This document shows positions 11,898 through 23,262 of a stretch of DNA of 64,000 bases, piece by piece. Source of the stretch: Bryoerythrophyllum caledonicum (Eukaryota; Streptophyta; Bryopsida; Pottiales; Pottiaceae); the NCBI GenBank assembly GCA_963971425.1, contig OZ020515.1, positions 22,192,637-22,256,636 of the forward strand. The letters run 5' to 3'. Positions within the stretch are counted from its first letter, which is position 1, and every line of letters starts with the position of its first letter. A model generated the notes under the pieces. The model did no database searches. It saw only the letters and a program-made list of their open reading frames with translations, and was not told the DNA's origin. The position numbers and the translations under genes were made by a program.

Positions 11898-12406
11898 CTA
11901 GAATCCCTTGGCTGACAGGAAACAATGAAGCGATAAAAAATCACTACGATTTCTAAAAAATATAGGGACGACCAGAGATGAAAACCAGTGTCGGGAAGTA
12001 GAATCATGAAATCCACCGTTCCATAAGTTTAAAATACAAAAAATCATTGCGTTATCATCATCGCCTACAAGGTATAAAGAAGACTCAACTAGCCCTACTA
12101 TATCATTCAATTATCAAGAGCTAATTGGAATCGAATGACTAGAAAACAGCGATCACAACAAAATTGGACCAAAAATACTACTTCACTCATTGAAAAATCA
12201 AGAAAACAGCCTCATCAGAGACCTCTCCTTCCTTTGCATCCGACACCAGTTACTACGTCTACTGCTACATCCGGGAAATACTCTTCGACAGCAGTTCCAG
12301 TAAAAAAGAACAGCTGACCTCAAGTACAGCAGAAAGCAGAAAATGACAGATGCCGCAGAAGTCACTGCTTGATGTCCTCCCAATGACAACATAACTCACC
12401 ATTAGC
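11898..12406. other. intergenic region and eIF4A 3' flank
   Basis: No gene seen. The last ~200 bases before 12407 should be the 3' untranslated region of the eIF4A gene, which ends here on the - strand. No clear polyadenylation motif stood out. Confidence 0.5.
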
Positions 12407-14287
12407 TTACAGAAGATCCGCAACATTGGATGGCAGCTCCTCAACCACGGTGTTGTAGAACCTCTGGATGTCCTGAAGCATGCGCTCATCCTCCTTCGTC
12501 ACAAAGTTGATGGCTACTCCCTTGCGTCCGAATCGTCCACTGCGTCCAATACGGTGCAGATAGTTCTCTGGCTGCGTTGGCAGGTCGTAGTTGATCACCA
12601 ACGAAACCTGCTGCACGTCGATACCACGCGCCAACAGGTCGGTCGTAATCAGCACCCGGGACGACCCAGATCGGAACTCACGCATGATGATGTCGCGAGT
12701 GTTCTGGTCCATATCTCCATGAGTGGCAGACACCGTGTGGTCGCGGGCTGTAACACAAATCGTAGGGGAGGAATCAGAGCCATGAAAAGTACACGGTCAT
12801 CATCAGATCAGCAGACATATAAGACATGAACAAGTAGTACAGCATCCAAACCTGGTCATATGAAAGTCGAACAAAGAAAGCGAATAGAAACTTACCCCGC
12901 ATCTTGTCCGTCAGCCAGTCCACCTTCCGCCTGGTGTTGATGAAGATCACACTCTGCGTGATCGCCAGCGTCTCGTACAAATCGCACAACGTGTCCAACT
13001 TCCACTCCTCACGGTCCACATTCACGTAGAACTGCTTGATACCCTCCAGGGTCAACTCATCTCTCTTCACCAGGATCTTCACAGGCTTGTTCATGAACTT
13101 CCGCGTGATCTCCAGGGCTTCCGGGGGCATCGTCGCAGAGAACACGCCCACTTGCAGCTTCTGAGGAAGAAGCTGGAAGATGTCATAGATCTGCACCACC
13201 ACACCACCACACCACACCACTCAACTCGCCAACCAAACACACCGTCCTCACCATCACCCAACACCATATACACTCTCTCCTAAACCTCCACCAGAAACAA
13301 TTTCCCCTCCAGTCACAGCCCCATCCACATCACCACAAAACAACCCCCACCAACGCACCTGATCCTTGAATCCCCGAGAAAGCATCTCGTCGGCCTCGTC
13401 CAACACGAAGCACTTGATCGAGTCCGCACGCAGGGCGTTCCTCCGCAACATATCGTACACCCGCCCGGGCGTGCCCACCACCACGTGCACACCGGCCTGC
13501 AGGATCCTCTGGTCCTCCCGGACACTAGTCCCTCCCACACACGCGTGCACCTTCACCTGCAAGTAGTCGCCCAACGCGCGCATCACCTTCTCGATCTGCT
13601 GGGCCAGCTCCCGAGTCGGGGCCAGCACCAGGGCTTGGCATTCCAACAGCTGGTAGTCCAGCTGCTGCAGGATACCGGAGCAGAAAGTCGCCGTCTTCCC
13701 GGTACCCGACTGGGCTTGTTGGATCACATCCAGACCCTTCGTGAACGGCACGATTCCGCGCTGCTGGATCGCCGACGGCTTCTCGAAACCTGTAAAACTC
13801 AGTCAGATATGAGTTGGTATGATGGAAATTGAGCTTGGCTCGCTGTTGTGCGATATCACGGACACTTATCAAACTAAAACAACCATGACATCATGACAAA
13901 CTAACACCGCAGCAGACATGTGCCCACACATGTTTACATTACGAAGTACATCTACTTACTGGACATCTAACAGGATCTTACCGTAAGCGTAGATTCCTCT
14001 CAAAAGATTCTCGTGAAGTCCCATCACATCGAAGGTCTCGTGAACCTCTTCCCAAGTAGAGATGAAGTCATCACCCTCGCCGGACAAGCTGCGGAAAAGA
14101 GAACAACGAACTGTCAAATCCAGTTTATGGTTTTCAAAAAAAAACTATCCGTATCATCAACGGCCGCTCTCTTCTACCATTGATGGCAAACTGTAAGATC
14201 AGACGAGGACAATTCTTACATGTTCTCCATCTTGGCGTCATACTGGCGGGCATCGAACTGGGAACCTTCAGGTGCGGAACCAGCCAT
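12407..14287 (-). CDS. eIF4A: eukaryotic initiation factor 4A (DEAD-box helicase)
   Basis: Five exons (14287-14220, 14088-13982, 13789-13359, 13190-12896, 12747-12407) joined at GT..AG sites give exactly 1242 nt, 413 residues plus stop, the standard plant eIF4A length. All DEAD-box motifs are present: Q motif SAIQQRGI, Walker [33 protein letters not shown] and [11 protein letters not shown]. It is the ATP-dependent RNA helicase of the cytoplasmic eIF4F complex and unwinds mRNA 5' leaders for ribosome scanning. The start is fixed by the N-terminal [12 protein letters not shown]. Coding GC content is much higher than in the surrounding transposon DNA. It looks intact and functional. Confidence 0.97.
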
Positions 14288-15200
14288 ACTGTTTCAAAAC
14301 TGCACAAAGAAAGCCCGAAAGCGTAAGAGCGAGTCATGACGCAGAGAACACAATAGCACAGCGCTTGTCGAAGCATTATTTCTCGATCTCAAACAACTTC
14401 CCCTCATCCCACAAGAACATTACCAAACGGATGTCGACTCGCTGAAAAGGTAAGATAACTCGAGTGTAAAGAAAACTGCTCTTGAAACCAAGAAACTAGC
14501 TAAATAGCGAACTCTGAAACACATGCCACCTCCCCAAACGCCCAAAGAAACTAAAGACCATGGTACCACCACGGCGCCGCAAAAATCCGACCAACGGAAA
14601 CCCTAATAGTTTCATCTTCAAACAACACGGACCACATCAGATACTCACAGTCACCGAAGAACCTCCAGCAACCGCCACTATCAAACAGACGCCCACCAAG
14701 GAAGTACGAAACCCTGTCTTACCCTAATCGAGGCGACACAACACTAAAAGAGGCGCGAAAAAGCTCGAAAGAAAGCGGCGAGCAACACGACGAGGTAAGG
14801 GACAGTGACGACCGCGGGACTCACCGGATAGGGGCGCGAGAGAGGGTTGATGAAGGCGATGAAGACAACGGCGCAGCAGCGAACACAGAGAGAAGGACTC
14901 GGCTTCTCACACGCACCAGACTTGGTTTCGCTGTTTGAGGGCGACAACGGAGCCCTTGGAAGGAACGGTGCCCGTCCGATCTCGCAACTGAGACGGACGG
15001 CACGGATCTGATGGGAGGCGCGGGTGGGCCCGGGTGGTGATCCAGTTTTAGGTTGGAGGAGGCTCGGGAGAGGTTCGGGCGGGCTTGGGCTAGGTCAGGG
15101 GTCCGCCAACAGGGTCGGGAGGGAGGTTCGGAAAGCACGGGACACAAGAAGACGTCAAGGCCTTGCAGCCCGTTTATTTTTAGGGTTTACTGGAAGCGAC
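14288..15200 (-). promoter_or_regulatory. eIF4A leader and GC-rich promoter region
   Basis: A likely 5'-leader intron is suggested by a CCG|GTGAGT donor ending at 14825 and a TTTGTGCAG acceptor ending at 14300, just upstream of the start codon. Such leader introns are common in highly expressed plant genes. 14740-15170 is strikingly GC-rich for this window and has several overlapping open frames that I regard as by-products of composition. The transcription start is not determined. Confidence 0.55.
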
Positions 15201-16972
15201 TGGCGTGATTAGGGTTTATCGCAATAACTTTTCATTGTTCGTCTACTTTTTATTAAAGCATTAATTGGCCCGCACTCCTGAGCATGTTGCACAATGTTAA
15301 GATGGAGCTACATACCCTTAGGAAATAGAGCTACAGATTCCAGGGAAACCAAAATATAAAAGAGAGAGCAAATATAAGGGAGTGAGAGCAAATAACACGA
15401 ATATGTTTGAAATATATTAGCTATGGAGAAGTGTGTTCAACTCTGTGGGAGAGTTGTCTTATGTAATTTCCTCCCACCATAGAAGGTGGAGTTACTACAA
15501 GCTCACTTTACTCTCAGCGGATATAGAAACATAAGCTCCTTTTGCCTTCTGTAGATATAGAAACATAAGCTCCTATTACCCTATGCGGATGTAGAAACTA
15601 CCGATCGTTTCTAGGTTGACTTTTACTTTAACACACAAGAATTTTTTTTCATAATATCCATTATCAATAGACAACTAGGTAATGTAAATTTGTTCCATAG
15701 TAATACATCCTACGCATTGGTCAGTTTTGTAAATAATTCTTTCACTTTGGAGAATGTCCAAAATAGTTGGAAATTTTGAGCATCTCCTTGGTGGCACGAG
15801 GTCCGAGCAGGATTGTTGAGGTGTTGTACAGTGCTCTCTGAAACCTTGCATTGTGGGGCGTCCTGATCCACTGGGTTGGCGGCGTATGCCAAGAAGATTA
15901 CCAAATTCCCAACTTATGCCGTCCCTATGATAATTTTCTTCACTCGCATTAGCGTGTAACTTGTCGCCACATACATAGCCGTGAGTGGCAACGACAACTT
16001 TTTGGTTTCACTTTTACATTTGCGTCGCAACGTTTATATTGCTTTCTTTGTTGCGTCACACCACATTCCCATCACGTTCTCCCCTTTTGCAATTCCGAGG
16101 CTTCCGTTTCCCTAGCAGCGCTAAGAGTTTTCTCCGGGAACCTTCCAACCATGCACGCTCCCCCCTTACGTCTCTAGCCTGGCATGGACCAGGTTGGTGA
16201 TTAGGAGTGGAGCTGCTCTTAAGAGATTTGTCTAAGCACTATGCATGTAATGCCAAGGTGATTCCCATGTAATGCCAAGGCAACATCCATGTAATGTCTA
16301 GGTGATATCCATTGTGTCGAAACCACTTCAATTTGAAAAAAAAACATTATTTGATAGGGAGGTGCAAAACTAATAGATGAGTATGGTAATATGGTTATTT
16401 AATATCAATTTTTAAAAATATGAATTATGTATAAATATAAATATAGAATAAAATTTTGATGATAGGAGAAAAATTAGCCATTCACCAATCAAAATAGAAA
16501 CTAATAAACTAAAGTTTCTGACTTGAGCAAAAATTGCAAAGCTCTAACTACATTTTTCAACACTAACATATTCAATTGACCAAGTTAGAGACTAGTAGTC
16601 CAAAAGTAGGCTGATAAGCCAAAATTCTTGATGTAGGACACAAAACCACAAAGATTTAAAAAGAACTTTGGATTCTTGCATGTCAAATTAATATGAATAG
16701 GGATTATTCAAGCAAATTTTGATACAAGCAGCTTCTCTACAAACATAGAACATGGAGGTCTTGGAAAAAACTTTGATCCCCAAAGGAATTGGCTTTAATA
16801 TAGTGCTTGTTGATTCTCTTCAAGAAGCATATGGCTATGGGACATTGGTTAATGTAATAAAATGGCTTCCCCTTTTTGAAGGTAAACACTTTCCTATACT
16901 AAGTGCCTTGGAGACAATCGACATGTCATTCCCTCCAAGGGCCTCGTGGACACTCATACAAGGAGGCATTGA
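15201..16972. other. intergenic, no gene seen
   Basis: There is no supportable gene. A 21-bp direct repeat (GATATAGAAACATAAGCTCCT) occurs near 15519 and 15553. GAGCATCTCC at about 15778 and GGAGTGGAGCTGCTCTTA at about 16204 echo the termini of the MITE at 22582-23259, but no matching target duplication was found. Confidence 0.5.
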
Positions 16973-17822
16973 GACCCCCCACCATAGTTTAACCCTAAAG
17001 GACCAAGACATTTTCCCCTCAAAATCACTCCAAAATTGCCATTTTTCACCGCATTCAACACGAAATGATACAAAATGTTTTTTCTGAAAATTTAACCGTA
17101 GGGTCTTGTACTAGATTTGTATGACAGTGTGGTGAATTTTTTGGTAAGTTTGACCGTACGGATTGAAAGATATCAGCCTTTGAAGTGAGACATAATCTCT
17201 TTTTCAGGTCATACTAAACACCTTCAACAAACTTCGACCACCTTCTATGGCAACTTTTTGCACTACGGGCCGTGAATTTATTATGTTAACTTGAAAAAGA
17301 TCATGCTAGGCACATGTGCACCAAATTTTAGAAGTAGAAGAGGTGTAGAAGATGTCTTAAAAAATCCTGCAATGCAACTATGTGCTGAGAATCAACTATT
17401 CACTTTATATTTTGCATATATCATATCCTTCTCAAATTTTTGAAGTTCATAAATCCGTACGGTAGATTCAAAGATCTCAATTTTCTTTCCAAGAAGACAT
17501 TTTATTTCTTTTAAATAGACAAAGACTCGAATTTCTATTGAATTTAGAAGTTATTCAAGTTTAGTGATAGTATTTGTGATATGTCACACTAAACTGCTGC
17601 ACTATTTGTACATGTAAGTGAAAATAAATTGTAACTTTTGAATCATAAGTCGGAATTCTACGAAATTTGTATCTACGCTAAGCTAATCAAAAGTTGTCCA
17701 TTCATTAAAAAATCTTAGAAAATAATACCTAGAATTGAGAATGTGGTACCTTACCCAAACTCAAAATGTCCCTTGAAGGAACTTTGGTCCTGTAGGGGTT
17801 AATAGACTATGGTGGTAGGGTC
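16973..17822. mobile_element. MITE-like element with about 35-bp inverted termini
   Basis: The left terminus (16973-17004: GACC run, ACCATAGT, TTAACCC, AGGACC) is mirrored by the right terminus (17785-17822) with small gaps. The 850-bp interior has no coding capacity; frames are short and AT-rich. Related terminal sequence occurs near 296-327. No transposase is visible, so it would depend on an autonomous relative. The superfamily cannot be assigned because the target duplication is unclear. Confidence 0.65.
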
Positions 17823-18917
17823 TTGGAAACAATAAGATAGATGCTTTCAAATTGTGCTGTAGGTTAGTACAAATTGCAAGTAAACCACTTGCATCCAAAA
17901 ATAACAAGATTTGAAGGCAAACGTAAACCAAAATGTCTCGACATACAAGCTTGATCAGGATGTTTTGATATTCACAAACTAGGGAGCATCTTTATATTTG
18001 TGCATGTAATGTGTGTAGAGTAGCATGTTAACCCTTTAACACCTAAGTGGACAACAAAAACTTGTGAGAATCTACGAGCATAATAGAATATGCATAATGT
18101 CATCTACACAACGGATACATTTCATCACAACCCCAATTCACAACAACCATTGTAGTTTGCCCTCGCTTGCATTGATTGGAGATAAGGAAGATCCGTTGGA
18201 AAGCCAACAAGTTGCCCTAAGTGTGTTACGGAGACCGCAACAACGGCCAGTTGTGGAAAAAGTTAACACCAAAATCAACCCTCCCAGGGCCTCGTAGGCG
18301 TTAACATTGATAGAGCTTGGTGAATCACTTGCTTACGTATCCCCTGTTGCATTTGTGCTCCCGATCATCACAATTTTATCCTCTCCAAACATTGTACAAA
18401 TGCAAGGCTTCTTGGATTTTATCCAGGGGAGTCTACAAAACATAGCAAAAAGAATTTCCACATCTACAACATTCCAGAGATAAACCTTGTCCCGATTGCT
18501 CCCTTGGGGCTGGAAGGTTTGGCACCAAAACCATGCCACCTAGGGCGACATGTAAGATGAAATGTAGTTCCGGCCGGCCCCAAGTATAAAGCTCTTGGGT
18601 TGGATTTTGAGAGATTGAAAGACCCTATTGGTTGAAACTTGGAGAGTTCCAGCTGGCCCTCAATCCGGCCCCAAGTATAAACCGGCCCTTAGATTCGCAG
18701 ATTGCACCACATTGTCAGACCTCACCTAAACCAATGACAACACCAAAAACCTGATACCTTCTGGCATAAAATTGATTGAACTAAGAGGATAAGTCCAACT
18801 TCACAAATCACAGAATCTAGCTTCAATACACATATGAAGTTTGTACTCAAGCTAAGTATGCGTATACTAATAGCTTCATATACTAACTTCACAGAGAGCT
18901 TGAATACAAACTTACCT
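17823..18917. other. intergenic, no gene seen
   Basis: No convincing exon. A 17-bp direct repeat CCGGCCCCAAGTATAAA lies near 18577 and 18672. This stretch is where the missing 3' exon(s) of the adjacent RBR gene would be expected, but I could not find the closing Cys/His residues of its last domain. Confidence 0.45.
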
Positions 18918-19810
18918 GCACTGAATGTGATAACAGCCTTGGCGGAGCTCAACGACGAGCCCACACTTCTCACAGCGCTGCCACTTCCGCTTGGAGGCGA
19001 CCTGCAGCAGCTTCTCGTCTCCGAGAAGAAGCCAGTTCCTAGCAGTAGCCTTGTGCTCAGCGCAGGTCATGTCCGCATGCCAGGCCACATTACACTGAGA
19101 GCAGAGCGCGCGGTGCGAATGTGCTTGATGTGAGTTTAGAGACCAGCAAGACAAGACAAAGCGAGGGGGCAAGGGATTGATCACCTTCCACAGAAACAAA
19201 TGAGCTTGGGGCTTCGAAGCAAATCTGACGAGTCCTCACATCATCATCTGAATCTGTCCGACCATCTTCAACCCCATCCTTGAAAGTTACAGCACTTTTG
19301 CTTAGGCTAGAAAGCAGAGAAGCTAGGTCGTCTTCCTGCAGGACCTTCTTCTTCCCTTTCTCTTCTAGCCGATCCATAACTCTTCTTGGCATCTCATGAA
19401 GCTTCTCTCCCACACCAGCACGTAGTCTTTTGCTGTGTAAGGAAGACGTGTCCCCGAACTGGCTCAGAACTGAATCGATTTCGTGGTCAACTTCGTTTTG
19501 AGCAGGGAGCTCATTTGGACCGAGAAAGTCATTGAAGGGGTCTTCGACTTCATCTCCAGTTGCGTCCCAATCTTCGGGTGGCATGTTCGCAATGAAGTGT
19601 GCGTCGTGTGCCTGAATGGCGTCTAGGTGGGCTACTCTGTTTGCCTCAAGCAGGGACAACTGCGTCTCGTCTGTCTCCTGGACAAGGTTTCGAAGCTCAT
19701 GCGCCGAAATGAGATTTATGGCAGGTGAACTACCTTTAAGCAGGCAAAAGTATTCAAAAGAGATGCAGATTCCAGAATGGTATCTTCCTCGACCATGGAT
19801 GCGCCTGAAG
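18918..19810 (-). pseudogene. RBR-type E3 ubiquitin ligase, partial
   Basis: The upstream exon (about 19805-19190) encodes an acidic region (NMPPEDWDATGDEVEDPF) and ends in RQICFEAP, which looks like the start of a first RING. The next exon, ending at 18918 with a CAG|GTAAGT donor, encodes CSQCNVAWHADMTC (end of an IBR domain) and KWQRCEKCGLVVE with GCYHIQC (start of the last RING). RBR ligases pass ubiquitin through a cysteine in the last RING. Most of RING1, the first half of IBR and the end of RING2 are not visible between or after these exons. The gene is either truncated or has exons I cannot recognise. It is transcribed toward and closest to PGAP3's 3' end. Confidence 0.6.
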
Positions 19811-19983
19811 TAAGGAGCTGGAATCGAAAAAGCTGAATAATATTGACTTGGGAAATTCAGTATACATCAAGGGTGAAGAGCACTGTCAAGTTCAATTTCT
19901 ACAAGGCAAATGGCGGGCTATAACTGAGACTAAAACTGGAGCATAGACTTAAGGGTGGTACTGTACTTCCATCAAGGATATGC

Positions 19984-21745
19984 TCATTGAATTTTCTTCA
20001 TTTCCTCGAAGTCCGGCGCCTGGATGATATTCTTCTTCATCAACGTTTCTGTTCTGAACGTTGCGTCGTCCTTGATAAAGCTCCACCATAAGTATGCAAT
20101 GGGAAGAGTCACAGCATGCCACAGCGCATGTGCGTCAAAAATCCCCCACAGAGGTGGAAAATCGAAGATCTCCAAGAGCGAGGCAAGCGCAGCTCCGAGC
20201 ACTACAGTCCACAGTTTGAATCGCGCTGGGTGACTAGTCACAAACCCCCATGTTGCCCATATAAAAAGCTGGGCCACGACTAACACCGCGCACACAATCA
20301 TATTCAAATCTGCAGTTTCGTCACCAGGAATTAGAACTAGCTCCCAGGCATCTTCTTTATGGATCAGCACAAAATTATAGAACGCATATTGAAGACAAAG
20401 CTTACCATAGTCAAACTTGTAAAGGTTGAGATACAGGATATGGGTCGAGATGAAGGCGATTATGGGAGCTGCCACCATCACCCGAGGCGCCTCAGCCCGC
20501 AAGTTTCCCGTTCGAATGATGGCCAGCATCAAAGAGAACCCCAGCAACGCAATCGCTGATGAATAGTCGACCATCTCAGTGAACGTCATGTCTCTGAAAT
20601 GACAGACCAATTTCACATGTCAAATCACAAAAGAGCATCCGACATTTGAAGAAATGCCAAATTATCCAGTCCAGGTCCATATACGGTTCACCGATCAACA
20701 AAATACTGGTAGTAGAGCAGTAACAAGAAATTACTCTACAAAAATTCTTGAAACAGCAGAATTGGGTGCTTGCTCACCGAGAGTGGAAGACGGTGCTCCA
20801 GATCCAACTGTTCATGGACAGGAGGCCATAAATGGTCCAGAGCCCCACATACTCGTAATAGGGGCCCTTGCGGCGGGAAGGCAGCTTATAGTACACGAGC
20901 ACCAGAAACGAGGAGAGTCCTTGAAAGTGCACCAGCAGGTTCAACACGGAGAACGCCACAGACGCTGGTTCCTAAAATCACACCATCACACAACAACAAT
21001 TAGTCGTTCGCCAGTATTCCTTCACCGAATGCTACAATGGAACATCAGATGCTAAAGCATTGGGACATATGATATACCTGCAGGCTGAAGGAGCGGACCA
21101 GTGGCCATCTGCCGTGATACTTGACTGGAGCCTCGAGATTTGCCTGTCGACCGAGCTCCTCACGAACCATACAGTGGTAGCGGCACTCGCTGATGCAATC
21201 CCACTTCTTCCAACGCAGGTATAACGGCTCCTCCAGGAACTTCTCGTGGGGAGAATTCAGTGCCTTCTTAGGGAGAATGTTGCCCTCTAAATCAACATTC
21301 ACTGGGAAGTTGCAGCTGTTGTAGCACTGGCCATCTACACATCCTGTCTGCTCACAGCCTCGTACACATGCCCTACAGCGCCAACATCAAATTAATCACA
21401 TCACACGAGTGCAAACAAAAGGATGAACTCGTCCATTAGCATCTACATGCACACGGTCGCTACATTGCCAAACTTTAAACTGGCCGACCCCAGCTTCACA
21501 AAACTGAACCAGTTCGTAAGATGTAAAATTTCTGGGACTCAAAATGCACACCATGTGTCCACGCAACAAAGTGCATCAAAACACTTGCCCATGGAAACTA
21601 AAAATTTCACATACAGAAAAGGGGGGTTAACGAAGTACCTGTAACCAGGTCGCTCGTCGCCATCGCTGCCTTCGCACACAAGCACAAGCGAACCCACCAG
21701 AGCTACCAACAGGAAGCTCCGCCAAAACACCTTCCCCCCACTCAT
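19984..21745 (-). CDS. PGAP3: GPI-anchor phospholipase PGAP3/Per1-like
   Basis: Five exons (21745-21639, 21372-21078, 20971-20778, 20593-20406, 20309-19984) splice to 1110 nt, 369 residues. It opens with a signal peptide (hydrophobic FLLVALVGSLVLVC), then a cysteine-rich lumenal part (CVRGCEQTGCVDGQCYNSC), then about seven membrane segments. Conserved family residues are visible: WSTVFHSRDMTFTE and DAHALWHA with its two histidines, as in the CREST hydrolase superfamily. The enzyme removes the sn-2 acyl chain from GPI anchors during lipid remodelling in the secretory pathway. An in-frame ATG at 21818-21820 could add 25 residues; I chose 21745 because it gives a standard signal peptide. Confidence 0.95.
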
Positions 21746-22581
21746 CGTAAGCCCCTCCGCAACAACAAAAGACAGGCTAAGATGCAACTTCCACAGAAGA
21801 AGAAAGAGAAAACCTCTCAATCAAACAGGGGGCAACCACATGCTCTCAAAATATCCCTCGATCCTAACCTTCTCAGCTCTCGAATCTCAGAATCTTGCAT
21901 ACCCTAGAAATTGTGCACCTCAGTCCATGTCTCTCTTCCCCACATGCACCTGATCCCAATACCAACTCAAAGAAAAGATTCCCGTCACCCGCAAACAGTC
22001 CCCAAGATCAATGCCGTCGCAGCACCTCTCTCGCCCACCTCACCCAAACCCTAAAGCTTTACAACATGGGTGGTCTCCAAGCTTGAAGATGCAAAACCCG
22101 AACCGATTCTTCGTATGTGTAGCGATGCAGCACCATGCAGGTGTGATGTTAGGTCGATTCTGTGACGTTGTGTGTGTGTGCGTGTGTAAATGTGTGTGTG
22201 TATCTTGAGATTGTTATTGCAGAGCTGATGGTGCGACTTGCTTGATGACTGTAGCGAAGCCGATCATCATCCGATCCGCTACACAGTCGCTCGGTGGAAG
22301 AAGCGAATCCTCGCTCCAGACGGACCGCCGCTGCCGCTGCCGCTGACGGCCGCGGTCTGGGACGAGGTGTATGAGTGCGGGCAGACTTTTCAAAATTTTG
22401 AGAGATGCCACTTCTGTGGATGAGTAAAAAAATGGCGCGGGCAGCCTCTGCGGAAAAGGAAGAGGTGCGGGCAGCTCCTACGGAAAAGGAACGGGTGGGG
22501 GCCGCATTCTTTGAACAGGAATGTGCGGGCAGCTTCTGTGGAAGTCAAATGGAGGAGTAATTTGGGTTTCCTGTAAGGTAA
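21746..22581. other. PGAP3 upstream region
   Basis: This region contains the presumed PGAP3 promoter and leader. It also has a (GT)n microsatellite (about 22170-22203) and a degenerate ~40-bp repeat built around GCGGGCAGC...GGAAAAGGAA (about 22436-22540, with an echo near 22377). No gene seen. Confidence 0.5.
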
Positions 22582-23259
22582 GAGCATCTCCACTCGGAGA
22601 CGGCGCGGACAGGACATCCCCACGCTCGGACTTACCCGAGGTGGGTCCCCATCTTACTTGCATGGGCTCATTTTTCTGGCCCTCCCATTTTGGGGGGTCA
22701 GAGGCTTTTTTTGGGTTTTTTTTTACAAAATTGGTACCTGCGGCCCCATTTTAGTCTGGAAGTCTCCCATTGGCTAAATTTAGGGCGTCATTCAAAAACA
22801 AAATAGGGGCCAGGTTTTGGCCCCACCACCTTGTCCCCCACCCAGTAAGTCTGAGCATGGAGGGTGTCCTGTCAAATCGCTCGGAGACAAAGAACCACCA
22901 GATTGGAGTTTTGTGAGGTCAAAAAGTTGCACCCAACACCTCGAAACGGGGAAACTTTATAAAATTTTAGAAGTTTTGGTGCATGGCACACCAAAATCTC
23001 CTTGGATGGGGGGAGTGCACCATTTTTTGATGTTGGCGACACACCCATACCCTCGCGACACGTGGCGCCATGTCATTGATGGCGACACATGGCGCCGTAT
23101 CATTGGTGGTTTGAGGTGAAAGGTGAACGCGTTTTTTTGGGTTGAAAAATTTGGAGCTTGAGGTGGAGCTCTTGTGACGCCAAACCCTAAATCACTCCTA
23201 GCGTGGAGTAGATTTTCCGACCTAGCGTGGAAAATTCCACGCCAGGAGTGGAGATGCTC
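22582..23259. mobile_element. Tourist-like MITE with TAA target duplication
   Basis: Perfect 14-bp inverted termini GAGCATCTCCACTC (22582-22595) and its complement (23246-23259) enclose 678 bp without coding capacity. TAA flanks the element on both sides (22579-22581 and 23260-23262). A 3-bp TAA/TTA duplication is the hallmark of PIF/Harbinger-type (Tourist) elements. The interior includes an inverted GCGTGGAA/TTCCACGC pair near the right end. Confidence 0.85.
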
Positions 23260-23262
23260 TAA

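Noticed and set aside
13485..13872. Open frames on both strands overlapping eIF4A exon 3
   Set aside because: They are frame shadows of a GC-rich conserved exon; the spliced eIF4A protein explains the coding signal.
15024..15212. Gly/Arg-rich + strand ORF upstream of eIF4A
   Set aside because: It lies in the GC-rich promoter; composition alone explains the open frame and there are no motifs.
15778..16218. Second Tourist-like MITE
   Set aside because: End motifs resemble GAGCATCTCC but only the first few bases pair, and flanks (TTT against TTA) do not form a clear duplication.
16752..17087. 111-codon ORF near the MITE
   Set aside because: It crosses the terminal repeat of the MITE-like element and shows no family resemblance.
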